From Strongylocentrotus purpuratus (lineage: Eukaryota; Echinodermata; Echinoidea; Camarodonta; Strongylocentrotidae): 64,000 bases of DNA. The position numbers were made by a program, and so were the translations under genes. This document shows, one piece after another, positions 25,666 to 38,400 of this stretch. How positions within the stretch are numbered: position 1 is the first letter of the stretch; every line of letters begins with the position of its first letter. The stretch lies in assembly GCF_000002235.5 (NCBI RefSeq), contig NW_022145542.1, forward strand, positions 310,001 through 374,000. Direction: 5' to 3'. The notes below the pieces were generated by a model that did no database searches, was not told the origin of the DNA, and was given only the letters and a program-made list of their open reading frames with translations.

Positions 25666-28600
25666 ACGGCAGCGCAATTTTACCGACAATATCCTGACAG
25701 GTGGGGGGGGGGGGGGGGTGTCGCACCCCCACACCCCCCCCCCCTTTGGCGACGCCCCTGTTTAGATTGTTTCATTTATGAGACATTATCTCGGATCAAA
25801 TTATTATAGACTGACCGATGTTTTATATCAAGCATTTTACTAGTATAAAATTTCCATTTTTCTAAATAAACCCGTGAATCCTCGTCTGTCGACACACAAA
25901 AGAAGATCACTAAATTTGGTGCATGGTTTAATGGTGTTGGCCCTCGGTTTAATGGTGATGGTTTGTTTGAGACCAGAATGCCTTTGCATGGTTTCATTAA
26001 TGAGATACATATCTAATCAAATCAGACTTAGTGCTGTTATCGAGCATCTTACCAGTATCAAATTTCCAATTCCCTAAATAAACCCGGAAAACCTCGGTCT
26101 TTCGATACACAAAAGAAGATTACTAAATTTGGCGCATGGTTTAATGGTGTTGGCCCTCGGTTTAATGGTGATGGTTTGTTTGAAACTAGCATGCCTTAAG
26201 ATGGTTTCATTAATGAGATATATCTCGGATCAAATCATATAATGACCGATGTTTAATATCAAGCATTTTACTAGTATAAAATTTCCATTTTTCTAAATCA
26301 ACCCGTGAATCCTCGTCTGTCGACACACAAAAGAAGATTACTAAATTTGGCAGATGGTTTAATGGTGTTGGCACTCGGTTTAATGGTGTTGGTTTGTTTG
26401 AAACCAGAATGCCTTTGCATGGTTTCATTAATGAGATACATATCTAATCAAATCAGACTTAGTGCTGTTATCAAGCATCTTACCAGTATCAAATTTCCAA
26501 TTCCCTAAATAAACCCGGAAAACCTCGGTCTTTCGATACACAAAAGAAGATTACAAAATTTGGCGCATGGTTTAATGGTGTTGGCCCTCGGTTTAATGGT
26601 GATGGTTTGCTTGAGACTATAATAGCCTTTAGATGGTTTTATTAATGAGATATATATCTGATCAAATCAAATACTGAGTGATGTAATCGAACATTATAGT
26701 ATCAAATTTCCAATTCCCTAATTAAACCCGGGAAACCTCGGTCTGTCGATACACAAAAGAAGATTACTAAATTTGGCACATGGTTTAATGGTGTTGGCCC
26801 TCGGTTTAATGGTGATGGTTTGTTTGAAACTAGCATGCCTTAAGATGGTTTCATTAATGAGATATATCTCGGATCAAATCATATAATGACCGATGTTTAA
26901 TATCAAGCATTTTACTAGTATAAAATTTCCATTTTTCTAAATAAACCCGTGAATCCTCGTCTGTCGACACACAAAAGAAGATTACTAAATTTGGCACATG
27001 GTTTAATGGTGTTGGCACTCGGTTTAATGGTGTTGGTTTGTTTGAGACCAGAATGCCTTTGCATGGTTTCATTAATGAGATACATATCTAATCAAATCAG
27101 ACTTAGTGATGTTATCGAGCATCTTACCAGTATCAAATTTCCAATTCCCTAAATAAACCCGGAAAACCTCGGTCTTTCGATACACAAAAGAAGATTACAA
27201 AATTTGGCGCATGGTTTTATGGTGTTGGCCCTCGGTTTAATGGTGATGGTTTGCTTGAGACTATAATAGCCTTTAGATGGTTTTATTAATGAGATATATA
27301 TATATGATCAAATCAAATACTGAGTGATGTAATCGAACATTATAGTATCAAATTTCCAATTCCCTAATTAAACCCGGGAAACCTCGGTCTTTCGATGCAC
27401 AAAAGAAGATTACTAAATTTGGCGCATGGTTTAATGGTGTTGGCACTCGGTTTAATGGTGATGGTTTGTTTGAGACTATTTAGATGGTTTCATTTATGAG
27501 ACATTATCTCGGATCAAATTATAGACTGACCGATGTTTAATATCAAGCATTTTACTAAAATTAAATTTCCATTTTCCTAAATAAACCCGTGAAACCTCGG
27601 TTTGTCGATACACAAAAGAAGATTACCAAATTTGGCACATGGTTTAATGGTGTTGGCACTCGGTTTAATGGTGATGGTTTGCTTGAGACTATAATAGCCT
27701 TTAGATGGTTTCATAATGAGATACATATGTGATCAAATCATATACTGAGTGATGTAATCGAACATTATAGTATCAAATTTCCAATTCCCTAAATAAACCC
27801 GGGAAACCTCCGTCTTTCGATACACAAAAGAAGATTACTAAATTTGGCGCATGGTTTAATGGTGTTGGCCCTCGGTTTAATGGTGATTGTTTGTTTGAGA
27901 CTAGCATGCCTTAAGATGGTTTCATTAATGAGATATATCTCGGATCAAATCATATAATGACCGATGTTTAATATCAAGCATTTTACTAGTATAAAATTTC
28001 CATTTTTCTAAATCAACCCGTGAATCCTCGTCTGTCGACACACAAAAGAAGATTACTAAATTTGGCACATGGTTTAATGGTGTTGGCACTCGGTTTAATG
28101 GTGTTGGTTTGTTTGAGACCAGAATGCCTTTGCATGGTTTCATTAATGAGATACATATCTAATCAAATCAGACTTAGTGCTGTTATCGAGCATCTTACCA
28201 GTATCAAATTTCCAATTCCCTAAATAAACCCGGAAAACCTCGGTCTTTCGATACACAAAAGAAGATTACAAAATTTGGCGCATGGTTTAATGGTGTTGGC
28301 CCTCTGTTTAATGGTGATGGTTTGCTTGAGACTATAATAGCCTTTAGATGGTTTTATTAATGAGATATATATCTGATCAAATCAAATACTGAGTGATGTA
28401 ATCGAACATTATAGTATCAAATTTCCAATTCCCTAATTAAACCCGGGAAACCTCGGTCTTTCGATGCACAAAAGAAGATTACTAAATTTGGCGCATGGTT
28501 TAATGGTGTTGGCACTCGGTTTAATGGTGCAGGTTTGCTTGAGAGTATAATAGCCTTTAGATGGTTTCATTAATGAGATATATATCTGATCAAATCATAT

Positions 28601-29316
28601 ACAAAGTGATGTACTCGAACATTATAGTATTACAATTTTCATTTTGCTAAATATAAACCAGTGAAACCTCGGTATATCGATATCCAAAAGAAGATCACTA
28701 AATTTGGGGGCATGGTTTAATGCTGCTGGCACTCGGTTTAATGGTGAAGATAATTATGTTTGAGACTTATAGCCTTGAGATGGTTTCATTAATGAGATAT
28801 ATATCGAATCAAATCATATCGAGCAACTTACCAGTATTAAAATACATGAAACGCCTATTATTGTACTAAATATTGTGGCTGTCAACTATTTAAGCAACAT
28901 GCAAGTATAGGTGGGTTAGGTAGGCCTTTAGGTAGGAACTGCATTGAACTGCTGGGTGCACATGTTTTCTTTTCTTCAGTTTTCTTTTTTCTACAAATCA
29001 TCTTTTTGAAAGTTCCTTAGTACGAAGCCACGAAAGAGTAAACTATTATGAAAAAAAATACCTATTTGTTATTACAAAACTAGCTAGATTAGGGAGTGTA
29101 GTTGCTTTCAATTCTCTGTTCGTACTTGGCTTCACGGAGTAATTCGTCCTTTATAGCGATTCTCTTCATTCCGGAGCAACGTATAATGTTCTAATACTTA
29201 CAAACGTACTCGTGTACTAGTACATGTGTATATGACACACTACGCACGCCGCACGTCTGTGACGTAGGGACTAATGAATATTCATGACTCCACTAAAGCT
29301 CGTGCCAATATATGCT

Positions 29317-29492
29317 ACCCTCCGAATGCTAGCTCGTTGTTGCGGCGTTATCGAATGGCTAGCTAGCTAGCTAACTAGGCCAGCAAGCCCGGCGCGGCGC
29401 GGGCCGTATTGGCGCACTGTATCGGTACACTCCAGTCAGCGACACGACCGAACTGCTAAAATTCTGAAGTATCATCTAAAAATCTATCTAAA
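29317..29492 (+). promoter_or_regulatory. CpG-rich MIC13 promoter and 5' UTR
   Basis: The 176 bp between the end of the giant foldback and the MIC13 ATG are richer in G, C and CpG (GCCCGGCGCGGCGCGGGCC) than the surroundings. A (GCTA)n stretch is present. No TATA box stands out. The transcription start cannot be placed. Confidence 0.45.
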
Positions 29493-32400
29493 ATGGCTGT
29501 TCCGATCTTGAAGTAAGTTTAAGATTTTATATTAGTAATCTCACATTCACCTGCTGTATGATAAAAACGTTAAATTAACTCTCACCTTTTAGTTTCAGAA
29601 TAATTTTAGTCGTAGAATTTTAGAAAACTAGAAATCCTGTCTGGGCTCTGGCTAAGTATGGCGGCTGTCGTATCTCGTGCCATGCATTTCCCCGGTGCCT
29701 GGGATGAGCCGCTAGCCGAGAGACGTCGAGACCCAGTCAATACGCCATTAGCATTGACTCTCTGTGCTATGCTGGAGTGGTCGAGACCAGACTTTGTCAG
29801 AGGGGGAGATCGATTGAGTCAAAGCCAAAGGTGGAGACTGCGCTGTGCATGCTGTGTTGATATAGTGTGGTGTGTTTGTTATTTGGGGTTTTTAAACGGG
29901 AGTGTACTGTCTACTGTCATTGCATTGTCAACCCTCCCAAATTTGGAGGGAGTCTCACGCCTTCACGCTCATTCTCCCGCTGTCCCACCAGCTTGTAGTG
30001 GGAGACTCCCGCCGCCATGCCCAATCAGGGTACTATTGGATAATTCGTTTTTCTGATTCTGTCACGACACAGAAAAGTCCAAAATTCCTTTGTCATTTCT
30101 TAATTAAAAACAAAAAATTAAAATCACGAAGCAAAAAAACGTGTTGCGGTTTCGTTTCTGGTGTTAAAAAAACCAAATCAGAAATCAGAGAACACAGAAT
30201 AGAAAAAAACTCTTTCTGATTTATGTTTTTTACCACCAGAAACAAAATCACAGATCGCAAACGCGGTCTCTGCTCTCTGATTTCTAATTTCGTTTTCATT
30301 TCACGAATATTAAAGAGCGCCCTCTACGTTATAAGAAACGGCGCGTACGTACGTACACGTATTTTCTCGCGAAGAAGGTATACTTTTACATGCACATACG
30401 TACAGTACGTAGATATGATAGATCAGGCCTTCTCAACTAGTTTATTAGAAGCGCCAAAACAAAAATTTATTGAGGTTGAAGTGCCAACCTGTATGTTTGG
30501 TGAATGCGAGGGAGCGTAGCGACCGAGCCGATACTGGGTGGGGTCCAGGGGCAAAGGCCCCGGAAGCTAGTGGATTTTAGGGCGTTTTTAAGGCCAAGAT
30601 GTGGCTTTTTTTTTTACACCTTTTTGTTCCATAAAACATCAATCATAATTTCATATTGATGTGAAATAATTACTATAATTCCTGGCTAAAATCTACACTG
30701 GAAGTCAATTTATATGTAGTTATTTTGGTGCAATAAACACGGAAAATGTCAAAATGAAGTGAAAATCAAACATACAAAATGGCTTGCTTACATTTTGGGC
30801 TCAACTTCGACTGCGACTTTTTGATTTTGCTGAGTTTTTTATTTTGAAATATAATTTTTTAATTTGTTCTTTCTTTAATTTTTAATTTTTAATTTTTTTT
30901 AAATTTTTTTTTAATTTATTTTTTGGAACAGCCGCGCGCCACTCTGACTGACCGCAAGCGCCACGAGTGGCGCGCGCGCCGCCAGTTGAGAAGGCCTGTG
31001 ATAGATATTTTTTAGTCGAAGATATATAAGGGGCTTTTCGTTTGTGTGGACGAGGACGGCGTTCACGTCCTCTAACGATGCGAATTGGCGTCAGACACCC
31101 GTCCTGTTCACTACCTTATAACCCTTTTCGTTTAAAGTCGACACCCGTTCTCTACACGATGACGTAATGGCCCCCGCACGCGCCTATTCAATTTCTCCTT
31201 CTTTCACTTCTTATTTTGTTCTTCGTTTATTATTCTATTATACTCTCTCTATTTTCCTTATGTTATTCTTTGTTTTTCCTTCTTTCATCTTCTCTTCTAT
31301 CTTTCCATTGTCTATTTTTTATCATTTTCTCTTTCTGTCTTTCTTAATGTTATTGTTGTTGTTATCATTCTATCATTTTTCCTCATATTATTCTTTGTTT
31401 CTTCCTTCTATCATCTTCTCTTATGTTATTCTTTGTTTTTATCATTCTATCTCTTTCTCTTTTTGTATTTCCTTATGTTATTCTTTGTTTTTTCCTTCTT
31501 TCACCTTCTCTTTCTGTCTTTCCTTATGTTATTCTTTGTTTTTTCCTTCTTTCACCTTCTCTTTCTGTCTTTCCTTATGTGCTGGCATGCCGACGTAGAG
31601 GGCGCTCTTTAATATTCGTGTGATGAAAACAAAATCAGAAATCAGAGAGCCGAGATCGCAATGCGATTTGTGATTCTTGAACAAGAAACAAAATCACGAA
31701 GCAAAAAACGTGTTGCGATTTCCTTTTCTGTGGTGCGAATCAGAATTCAGAAATCAGAAAGAGTTTTTCTAGTTTTAGTTTTCTGATTTCTGATTCGTGT
31801 TTTTCACCACCAGAAACGAAATAGCAACACGTTTTTTGCTTCGTGATTTTAATTTTTTGTTTTTAAATAAGAAATGACAAAGGAATTTTGGACTTTTCTG
31901 TGTCGTGACAGAATCAGAAAAACGAATTATCCAATAGTACCCTGATTATGCCCTCCCTCCATGCCCTCCCTCCCGCTCTCTAGCAAACGATGTGAATCTC
32001 CTGATTTATGAAAAAACCTTCCGCCAAACGTATAAAATGACAATCTTATTCTTATGAAAATTTTCCTCAAACATTCACTTTAATCTGCTTCTGTTAAAAT
32101 TAACATTGTGGAACAGGATGTACTTGGAGCCTGTATTATTACTATTACTATAGTATTAGGCTGTAAGTGTAAGTTACAACAGATATTGATTCTATTGTAG
32201 TCTGCTGGAAACAGTTTTCCTGGTTTACCATATCCTGAAACTGAACATCGTGTGTTCGTCTCTTTTTCACTTTTCAGAGGGCTTTGCAAGATAGCAATAG
32301 GAGGAGGAGCACTTTACGTATCAGTTGAGCAAGGGATCTGGGGATCTTCATTTGATGGTTCAAAAACAATGAACAAGCTAACAGGCACCCTACAGAGACA

Positions 32401-35400
32401 GGATGAATATCTCAGACAGGTATTATTAATTATTTAATTTACTTGTATTTTACTTCATTTTTACATTCTGATAAAATAAACAAAACATGGTACATGTAAC
32501 TTTCATGCAGGGCTGTTTTTAGCCCAAATTTTCTGTCTCTTTCGTTCGTTAGCCTCTGATTTGGGTACGGTCGGCTCTAGGGTCAGCTCCTAGAGCCGAC
32601 CCTACCCAAATCAGAGGCTAACGAATGAAAGAGACAGAAAATTCGGGCTAGGCTGTTTATTTGTCATAGGATTGGGATCTTTTTGATGAGTTAATTGTCA
32701 ACCATATTTTAATAGAGGTGAAGCTAAGAAGAATTTCTAACTTTTTAAAAAGTTGTTTTAGATCTAAGGCACAATCAAGACAAGATGTTTCAATGTTTCA
32801 ATGTTTCAAGTTTGTTTCAAGTTTTATTTATCTTTCTTTCATAACACACTTTACAAATATGACATGAATATAACAAGTTTACAGAATATGGCGTTACAAA
32901 AGAAAGATGAGGTGACCTTGGTTGAAAGCAAGGCTTGTGGATTTAAGGTCCCTCATGAGTAGCTTATGAATATGTCCTAAAAGAACAAAACTCGTCAGAT
33001 AAGAATAATGCATACATTTAAGTGCTGACAAACTAAACTAACTAAACAACTGATAAAATATAAAGATAAATAAGTATAATAAAATAAAATCTACTGACTA
33101 CTAAATAATGGCTATAAACAAAAGAAACAGGAAAATACAACGAGCAAAAGCAGGACTAAAACACAGACAAAAACAAAAAAAAGACAGACAGATGAATAGA
33201 TGTGAGAGATGGGAGTAGAATTATGCTGACCTATATAGTAATTAATTTTCTTAAATATTGATCACAACTATAAATCTAGACGATATCGACTCAAATATAG
33301 TAACTTCAGTTTGCGCTTAAATACATAAATACTGACTGATTGCGCTATTCTTGGTTCAAGGGAATTCCGAAACCTAGGTCCAGTGGACCCCACAGTAGTA
33401 AGGGCAAATTGCGTTCTAACAAAAGGCAAGTGATATGCTTGCGCCTGACGTGTGGAATAACTATGAACTTGGTTATTTTTCTTAAATATTCTAGCCAAGG
33501 CTACTGGCAATAGACCTGCATTCAATTCATACATTAGAGCTCCTAGTTGTAAATGATAAATATCTTCAACTTTCAAAACACTACTATTATAAAAAAGAAC
33601 ATCTGTATGCGCAAGATAGTGTGTATTACAAACAATTCGTATTACTCTTTTCTGTACCAGTAGTAATTTATCCATTTGAGATTTGAACGAGTTGCCCCAA
33701 GCTAGCACACCATAGTGCAAATATGGCAAAATTAAAGTTCCGTACAACATACGTAAAATATTCAGTGGGAACACAGATTTCAATTTATAAATTACACCAG
33801 TATTTCTTGACAACAATTTACAAAGTTTACTAATATGATACTTCCAATTTAAATGTTCATCAATATGCAGGCCAAGAAATTTAAATGTAGATACTCTTTC
33901 AATCTCAACACCATTGAACATTATATTTCCAGGCAATATACTCAGGGAATTACTAAAGAGCATATAATTAGTTTTTTTAAGATTTAAAGACAACTTGTTT
34001 GCATGAATCCACAAAGTCGCATTTGTCAACTCAGAGTTTACAGTCTGCAAAAGAGTTTGTGGATTTCTGTGAGAGAAAAATACACTCGAGTCGTCTGCAA
34101 ATAAAATGAATGATAACATTTTTGCGGAAAGTTGAAAATCGTTAATACACACAATAAACAAAAGCGGGCCTAGAAGGGATCCCTGTGGGACCCCACAAGT
34201 GACGTCCCGCAAATCTGAATCAATTCCATTTAAAGTAACAAACTGTTTCCTATTTGTTAAGTAGCTTCTAAACCAATCTAATGCTATTCCCCTTACACCA
34301 TAATGGCACAGTTTATCTATTAAAATATAATGATTTACAGTATCAAACGCTTTAGAGTAGTCTAAGAAGACACCAACTGTGTGCATGCGTGCATCTAAGG
34401 CACTGGATATCTTATCAACCAAATGTAGAATAGCATGAGTGGTAGTGTGTTTTTCACGAAAACCAAACTGAAAATTAGACAAAATGTTAGCATTCATCAT
34501 AAATGTTATCGTCCGAGTATACATTAGCTTCTCAAGAATTTTAGAAAAGGAATTCAACAAAGAAATAGGACGATAATTATTCAAGATAAGGGCATCACCC
34601 TTTTTAAAAATGGGCACAACCTTTGCAATTTTCATTTTCATGGGTACAACACCAGTGGTCATTGATAGATTAAATATATGTACGAGGGGTTGTACAATAC
34701 CATCAATTACATTTTTTATCAACTCATTTGTTATAAAGTCACAACCTGGACTTTTCTTATTCTTTAAAGAATGTACAATATCAAATAATTCTTCTACAGT
34801 CGTTGGCAATAAAAATAAGCTATTATGATTAGGGTTTTCTAAAAAAGATTGAAATGTTTTTTGAGACTCTGGGATGACACGCGACAAATTCTGGCCAATA
34901 TTACAAAAATATTCATTGAATTTATCTACAATAACCTCTGGATCATCCACTACATTCCCATCAATGTTTAATTTACTTACATCAGACGCTTTCTGTTTTG
35001 GCTTAAAAACATTCCTAATCACTTTCCATGTCCCTTTTATATCATTATGTGTCGCCTGAAATTGAGCAAAGTAATACTGCTTCTTAGCAGCACGTAGGGT
35101 TGAAGTAAGAGTATTCCGATAAATAGTATATTTCCTATGTGAAGACTGAGATTTACTAATCTTATACTTATAGTACAACTTATTTTTCCTATTTATTGAC
35201 CTCAACATAGAATTAGTGATCCATGGCAATCGAGGGGTTGTTCTACGATTTCTGGTATTACATTTACATAAAGGTAAATTTTTATCATACAGCAAAAAGA
35301 ATGTATTTAAGAATTTATCATATGAGCTATCAACATCATAATCACTCAATACTTCTCTCCAATCACTTGCTAACAACTCATCTCTAAATTTAGCAATACT

Positions 35401-38400
35401 GGTAGGATTACTTTTTCGAACATATCTATTACTAGAAATATTACGGATATTCATACCAAAAGACATCCTTGCATATACTGGAAAATGGTCAGACAAATCC
35501 GAAATTATAATACCCGCATCTGGTAAAGGTCGTACATTACAAAAAGTGTTATCAATGAGAGTAGAAGAAGTGTCTGTAACTCTGGTAGGTTTAGTTATTA
35601 AGGGCAATAAAGAGAAAGATATAAACATGTTCAAAAAGTCACAAACGTATGCATTCTCATCGTGCTGAAGAAGATTAACATTATAATCACCCATGACAAA
35701 GACTGTTTTATGCAAAAATATTGAATTTGACAACACAGTTTGCATTTCATTTATAAACAAATTCACATTACCTTGTGGCGGCCTATAAACGACCCCAACT
35801 ATAACATTCCGTCTGCCAGGAAAAAACATTTCTACAAAAACACTTTCCATTAAATCATTCATCACATTAACTTCATTTAAAACTCGGTAATTCAACTGCG
35901 TGGGGACATACAACGCGACACCTCCTTCTTCCTCGGTTGCACCTTACAGCTGTTGATTTGACAAAGATATCGATAAAAATTCATTCGCATGGTGAATTAT
36001 GCTCTGCAAAAAAATAAACTAGATCTCTAGGTCTATTTAGAATCCATGAATTCTGTTAAACGTTTTACATATATGTGCCTGCCCGGACTACGACGACAAA
36101 CAAACGAAAGCTCGCACGTGTTCTCATACTGGGTAAACAATAGTCAAAACAGCTTTATTGAATCTAGTCTCTTCATCATGGTCAAAGCTGACTCTTTGGC
36201 TTGCTGATTCACTTTGTTCCTTAGATTCCCGTAAAAACTATAAACAAACAAACAAATGAACAAAATCCAACATAAGTATATCATCATATCAAAGCATGTT
36301 ACAGTGCAACTGCATTATAACGAGGCACTTGGGACGAGAGAAGATACATTGTTATAGGTAAAGTCTGCCACATCAGTGCCTTTAATAATAAGGTTCCACT
36401 GTATTATGAGTCTAAACATTATACTAAGGTGAATAACAATTAACTTCAATTTAAAGTAATTGGACTTAAATTATCATAATAGCAATACTGTCCAGTATTT
36501 AATACACTAAGTGTTGTGAAAATTAGAAGTAAACTCTAAACTGATATCCTACAAATAAGGAATATTTGTAAACGTATTTAACTGTATACAATGGGTGTCG
36601 AAAACAGCTTAAATAGACAATGTAATTGCAAAAATGTTATGTGAGCAATAAATGTAATGTCAACCATCTTATATCAAGTTTTGGCGTATTTGAGTGCTTA
36701 TTTCCTCAGGACTGAGGTTTGAGTTTAATCTAGTTGAGTTATCATTACACAATAAATTCGATACTGATTAAGAGTTTCTGTATATTTCCATACAAACAAA
36801 TATTCATAATTATAGTACTACACAAAGACCTGCACACTATGCGTACAATGCATCAATCTGATACACGAGCTATTGAAGTTCTACAGTAGGATAACACTGA
36901 TTGCTGTATGCATACTGAGCGAGCTCTCTTGAAATTAAACCTAAAAGTTCTATTTATGCTTACCACTGTGCCACTTGTTACCAAAGTCTCAGGCAGGCAT
37001 AAATAATATGCCGATTAACGATGCAATTCCTTTTCCATCGCCATAACGTGCCCCAGTTTTGGGCCAAAAATTACAATCTTCGCAGACGATAAAATTATGG
37101 AATGCCAAATAGACAATTACAACCGCACGGTGTATGAAGTGCCTTTACACTCCCACCAAAATTGCCTTCACTTGTAACATAATCACATGCATGAGTACAC
37201 TTACATATATATGAAAATGCATTTACTAGTATTACATAAGTGGTGCATGTGAAATAATGTGACCATAATATGGAAATTTTTAAGCAAGCACTCCATACAC
37301 CTCTTGCATGTAAATTGGTACACTTGCAATCTACAACACGAATAACATGGCAATTGAATAGCTTGATCAAACCAGAATGGCATAAGTGATGATGCGGAAC
37401 TCAAACAATGCACGTTTATAACATGTGCTGTAAAAGATTATAACACACACTGCAAAGGTTGTAAGGCAAGCTTAAAGGTTGCGACAATATTTAAGCGCTG
37501 TGTATCTAAAATTCGCAGCAAACAAGATCAGAATTTGAGTCCTAAATTTTTAAACTGTACCAAAAAACGAAGTACATGTGCAAATGCAAGGTCAAACATT
37601 TGTACCCGCTCCAAACAATCTCAAGTGTACATACATACCTGCTCTATGGAGGTACCTTTTCCAGAAGCAGTACGAGCTTCTGAACCGGCCTCCAGTATTC
37701 GGCAAGCTTCTTGTTTGGACGACCTTTGTTGTCAAGGTCTTTCAAGAATTGTAGGTCATTCTGAGAGCATGCTTTGTCCGGCGATTTGTCCTCTGCGAAA
37801 TCTGTCTCAAGCAACCCTATGATCTCCTTTGGCTTCGGAAATGGTATCTCGCGAGTAGAAACCCTCCCACACTGGCTACTGAAGTCCATGGCATTCTCTT
37901 CTTCGGCAAAGCCAACAATACTCCAGCCGAGGTCAGTTCGAATAGCAAATGGTTCTACATCGCTACCAGTAACTACTTGTCTTGGTGTCAGAGCTCTTGG
38001 GCAATTATAGCCTATCAGTAGGCCGATTTCGCATCTCTGAAGTGCTGGCATCTCTCTTGCAACATCTTGGAGATGAGTCCACTTCTCAGCAGTACTTCTG
38101 CTTGGGATGTGTTCTCTATCAGTCGGTATGAAGTCACGCGTATAGCACTTTCCTATCTTGAGCTGGGAGGGCGACATCATACCTCTAACTAAGATACTTG
38201 AAGTCACGCTGCAATCAATGTTCGATGACGAAGTCATAGTAGATAACTTTAAGCGTATGGGTTGCTGCTTAGCATTCAGGGCTTGCGCTACTTCATCTAG
38301 AATGAACGATGAATCACTCTGGGTATCCAGGAGGGCGTAAGTCAGAATCTCTGACGATGGTGCTTGTTCTGCCGCGACCCACACTGGTACAATCATCGAA

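Larger units (their letters stand above)
23189..25760. mobile_element. hAT-like non-autonomous element inserted in the right arm, 2.57 kb
   Basis: The ends CAGGGGCGTCGC (23189) and GCGACGCCCCTG (to 25760) are perfect inverted repeats. The flanks TTTAGATG (23181-23188) and TTTAGATT (25761-25768) form an 8-bp target duplication with one change. An uninterrupted arm unit near 27475 reads ACTATTTAGATGGTTTCATT, which shows the empty site directly. The interior holds a 13-copy repeat (23560-24990) and a long CT-rich tract (25260-25660). There is no transposase. Confidence 0.88.
22838..28800 (-). repeat. Right-arm tandem array of the giant foldback, inverted copy
   Basis: Reverse complements of the left-arm unit repeat here, for example CCTCGGTCTTTCGATACACA and GGCGCATGGTTTAATGGTGT. 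Two units lie at 22838-23180. The array resumes at 25769 after the inserted element and runs to about 28800. The paired 67- and 72-aa open frames that recur here on opposite strands are by-products of the repeat. Confidence 0.9.
16614..29316. mobile_element. Giant foldback element, 12.7 kb with inverted arms of several kb
   Basis: The outer 500 bp of the left arm (from AGCATATATTGGCACGAGCT at 16614) returns almost unchanged as reverse complement up to 29316. Inside these unique caps each arm is a tandem array of about 210-bp units: left 17140-20030, right 22838-28800 in reverse orientation and interrupted by a hAT-like insertion. The loop, about 20030-22838, contains another hAT-like insertion. 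TATGCTACC lies at 16605-16613 and 29311-29319 and may be a 9-bp target duplication, although it overlaps the end sequence. The architecture matches foldback/TU-type elements described in Drosophila and sea urchin. No transposase is recognisable. Confidence 0.8.
30023..31947. mobile_element. Foldback element in MIC13 intron 1, 1.9 kb
   Basis: The left arm (30023-30325, from AATCAGGGTACTATTGG) and right arm (about 31597-31947) are inverted copies. Each also contains smaller internal inversions of AATCAGAAATCAGAGA-type text. ATGCCC at 30017-30022 and 31948-31953 is a possible 6-bp target duplication. The centre holds a hAT-like MITE and a CT-rich tandem repeat (31200-31580). Short open frames across the arms are repeat shadows. 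Confidence 0.75.

Noticed and set aside
25248..25765. Open frames of 116-149 aa on both strands
   Set aside because: A pure polypyrimidine tract gives F/L/S/P on one strand and K/R/E/G on the other. Not a gene.
25776..28223. Recurrent 67- and 72-aa frames that look like a gene family
   Set aside because: They are the same stretch of the 210-bp tandem unit read on opposite strands, with no splice context or domain.
31167..31598. 143-aa hydrophobic frame suggesting a membrane protein
   Set aside because: It translates a CT-rich tandem repeat inside a foldback element.
32520..32650. Hairpin as microRNA precursor
   Set aside because: The palindrome reaches the ends exactly, is flanked by an 8-bp duplication, and its ends recur at 46.8 kb; a MITE explains it better.
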